The notes below the pieces were generated by a model, which worked only from the letters and a program-made list of their open reading frames with translations, had not been told where the DNA came from and made no database searches. Position numbers and translations under genes: made by a program. DNA of 64,000 nucleotides from Cephalopachus bancanus (taxonomy: Eukaryota > Chordata > Mammalia > Primates > Tarsiidae). The first letter of the stretch is position 1, and every line of letters begins with the position of its first letter. Below are positions 61,497-64,000 of the stretch, one piece after another. The stretch lies in contig JAPVLO010000019.1 in the NCBI GenBank assembly GCA_027257055.1, forward strand, positions 10,435,001 to 10,499,000. The letters are read 5' to 3'.

Positions 61497-61935
61497 GTGC
61501 ATTATAGGAATTGGCTCATGCTACTTATGGAAGTCGAAAAGCCCATGACCAGCTTCTCATAAACTGGAGAATCAGGAAAACGAATGGTATAAGTCTCAGT
61601 CTGAGTCGGAAAGCCTGAGAGGTTGGGGATGGGTGTGTCTGGCTCTGAAGACTGGAAAACCAGAACTATCAATATTTGAGGCAGGAGAGGATGGATGTCT
61701 CAGCTCAAGCATGATGAGAAAATTCATCTTTCCTCCACCTTTTTGTTCTATTTGGACCCTCAACAGACTGGCTGTTGCCCACTCACATTGGTGAGAGTGA
61801 TATCCTTTATTCAGTCTACTAATTCAAATACTAATCTCTCCTGCAAACATCCCACTGAAACAACAGGAATAATATTTTACCAGCTATCTCAGCATTCCTC
61901 GGCCCAGTCAGGTAGACACGAAATTAACTATCACA
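61497..61935 (-). mobile_element. ancient LTR-type repeat (MLT2-like)
   Basis: GGAATTGGCTCATGCTACTT, TGTCTCAGCTCAAGCATGAT, CTTTTTGTTCTATTTGGACC, CAATGGGTG-type centre and a terminal CGAAATTAACTATCACAAA fit a widespread old mammalian LTR read in reverse. The subfamily name is uncertain. Confidence 0.55.
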
Positions 61936-62283
61936 AAGTATGTCAACCAAAGTGGAGGAAATGAAAATCAACTCTTTGATTAGATACTTAAAAAGTAACC
62001 CCAGATACCTACTTATCTCTGTGTCATAATAGGGATTTGTAGTTCGTTTGATGTAAAAAGGGGGGGGGCACTAAAATATGCAAGTGTTTTGGTATTCAAG
62101 GCAGATTCCCTTCAGAATAACTTTCTTGCTCTTTGAAGAACACAACTAGAATGCATCTGAGTTTTTAAAAAGTTTTTCACTCATGCTGCTGATTTCAGTT
62201 TTGGTGAGCTACAAAGGCTAGAAAATACATGGAAATTTTCTTCTGAAGATGGCCACTGTGGGATGTGGGAAAAATTAGCACTG

Positions 62284-62444
62284 AGCGAAAACTGTCAGGG
62301 GAAGGGGCATGGAACTGGCAGTTGGTGGAAACTGCTGGGGGAGGGAGGAGCATACCTCTCCAATAAGGGTACCTGCATGATCAATGTTTGTATACGTAAC
62401 CCTGAATTGTACCCCACATCTTTATAATAAATAAATAAATTTTT
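62284..62444 (+). mobile_element. 5'-truncated L1 tail, recent insertion
   Basis: 161 bp inserted between perfect 14-bp direct repeats AAAAATTAGCACTG (62270-62283 and 62445-62458). It carries GGGGGAGGGAGGAGCATACC, GTTTGTATACGTAACCCTGA and a (TAAA)n tail, in line with the end of a lineage-specific L1 3' UTR. The exact duplication indicates a younger insertion than most repeats here. Confidence 0.8.
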
Positions 62445-62559
62445 AAAAATTAGCACTGGATTGTTTGAAGCTGGGAAGCTTACATAGGCTTACTTTGGAA
62501 AAATTGTGAAATTTGATTCTAGACCAATGCAATAAAACAAATATTACAATAAAATAAGT

Positions 62560-64000
62560 CATATGTTTTTTGTTTCCCAGTGCATAAAAAGTTACATTTA
62601 CACTACATATAGTCTTAAGTGTACAATAATGTTATATCTAAAAAAACACCATGTAAAAATCTTAAAAATACATTATTGCTAAAATTCCTAACAATCATCT
62701 GAACCTTCAGTGAGTCATAGTCTTTTTGTTAGTAGAGGATCTTGCCTAGAAGTTGATGGCTCCTGAATGATCAGGGAGGTTGTTGCTGAAGATTGGCAAT
62801 TTCTTAAAATGAAGCAATAATGAAGTTTGCTGCACTGGTTGATTCTTCCTTTCACAAAAAGTTTCTCTGTAGCATTTGATGCTGTCTAATAGCATTTTAC
62901 CTACTGCAGAGCTTTCAAAATTGGAGTCAATTCTCTCAAATTCTGCTGCTATTTTATCAGTCAAATTTGGGCAATATTTTAAATCTTTTGTTGTTACTTC
63001 AACAATGTTCACAGCATTTTTACTAGAAGTAGATGTCATCTCAAGAAACCAGTTTCTTTGTTCATCCATAAGAAGCAAGACTTCATCTATTAAAATTTTT
63101 TCATGAGACTGCAGTAATTCAGTCACATCTCTAGGCTCCAATTCTAAATTCAGTTCCCTGGCTATTTCTACCACATTTGCAGTTATTTCCTCCACAGAAG
63201 TCTTGAACCCCTCAAATCATGCATGAGAATTGGGATCAACGTCTTTCAAACTGCTGTTCATGTTGATATTTTGACCTCCTCCCATGAATTATGAATATTC
63301 TTATAAGCGTATAGAATGGTGAATCTTTTCCGGAAGATTTTCAATTGATTTTGCCTAACCCATCTGAGGAGTCACCAAATTCGGCAGGTATAGCCTTAGG
63401 AAATATATCTCTTAAATAATAAAGCTTGAACGTTGAAATGACTACTTCATTCACAGGCTACAGAATGTATATTGTATTAGCAGGCTTGGGAACATCATTA
63501 TTCTGCTTGTACAGCTTGATTAGAACTCCTGGGTGACCAGGTGCATGGTCAATGAGCACTAATACTTTGAAAGGAATCTTTTTTCCTGAGCAAAAGTTCT
63601 CAACAGTGGGCTTAAAATAGTCAATTAACCATGTTTTAAATGAATGTGCTGCCATTTAGACTTTGTTGTTCTTTTTATAGAGCACAGGCAGAGTAGATTT
63701 AGCATAATTCTTAAGGGCTCTGGAATTTTCAGAATAATTCCAATTAAAGTCACCAGCTGCATTAGCCACTAACAAGAGAGTCAGTCTGTCCTTTGAAGCT
63801 TTAAAAGCAGGCATTAACTTTTGCTTTGCAGCCATGAAAGTCCTAAATGGCATCTAATTCTAATAAAAGCTGACTTTGGCTACATGGAAAATCAATTGTT
63901 TAGTGTAGCCACTTTCATTAATAATCTTAGTTTGATCTTTTGGATAATTTAGCTGCAGCTTGTCTATCAGTCCTGTGGCTTCCTTGCATTTGTATGCTAT
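62560..64000 (-). pseudogene. Tigger1 transposon with transposase relic (runs off the edge)
   Basis: Minus-strand translation gives pogo-type transposase in pieces. [20 protein letters not shown] and [19 protein letters not shown] lie at 63656-63853. VLVLIDHAPGHPGVL, holding a catalytic Asp of the DDE domain, lies at 63458-63655. The C-terminal part (MEEITANVVEIARELNLELE to HFKKLPIFSNNL) is in a 149-codon frame at 62746-63195. Frameshifts and stops separate the pieces. The terminal inverted repeat is not clear on the left, and the N-terminal DNA-binding half is beyond the window. Tigger1 is an old primate-active cut-and-paste element. This copy is dead. Confidence 0.92.

Noticed and set aside
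62746..63195. 149-codon protein as a host gene
   Set aside because: It is the C-terminal piece of a Tigger1 transposase, with the other pieces in broken frames next to it.

Overview
The window reads as intergenic, repeat-dense mammalian DNA from a primate. Evidence for a primate: four dimeric Alu elements plus two Alu-monomer pieces, with MIR, L2, old L1, MaLR LTRs, Tigger, MER1 and MER5-type relics. It does not look like human or simian DNA. All dimeric Alus share non-human diagnostic bases (a CTACAATAAATC block in the middle linker and CCAACTC before the tail). A mariner family I do not associate with the human genome is present three times, and there is a class II-like solo LTR and a short L1 tail insertion of unfamiliar type. 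A tarsier or another early-branching haplorhine is my best guess (inference, moderate to low confidence). I found no intact host gene, no tRNA or rRNA gene and no CRISPR array. 

Layout. 1-7.3 kb: a short A-tailed retroposon, a Tigger-type element (559-1109), an AC microsatellite, two MIRs, mariner copy 1 (2394-3006) and an Alu inside a Tigger fragment. 7.3-13.1 kb: a class I (gammaretrovirus-like) endogenous provirus with two LTRs, a 4-bp target duplication, a proline-tRNA-like primer site, broken gag, an RT-truncated pol, a stub of env and an Alu inside env. 13.1-24.7 kb: MaLR LTRs, a Tigger2/MER28 half, mariner copy 2, an Alu, L1/HAL1-like sequence, and an MLT1 LTR split by a class II-like solo LTR. 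24.7-31.8 kb: AT-rich sequence in which I recognise nothing. 

31.8-41.3 kb: mariner copy 3, then an old minus-strand L1 split by a 3.9-kb processed retrocopy of RBBP5 mRNA (minus strand, itself hit by an Alu), then a MER1 element. 41.7-48.5 kb: several plus-strand L1 fragments and a MER5A. 50-54 kb: a class I LTR-like segment, an L2 with a TG microsatellite and a small hairpin MITE, and a MIR. 55-64 kb: a GT microsatellite, a MITE-like relic, L1, a second copy of the short retroposon, two LTR relics, a young-looking 161-bp L1 tail with perfect 14-bp target duplications, and a Tigger1 transposase relic running off the right edge. 

The elements do not form a pathway. Their value is as a nested record of insertions. 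The broken reading frames are decayed transposon, retrovirus or retrocopy sequence. The most useful leads are the lineage-specific families: the mariner deletion derivative, the two LTR families, the Alu subfamily and the unnamed retroposon.
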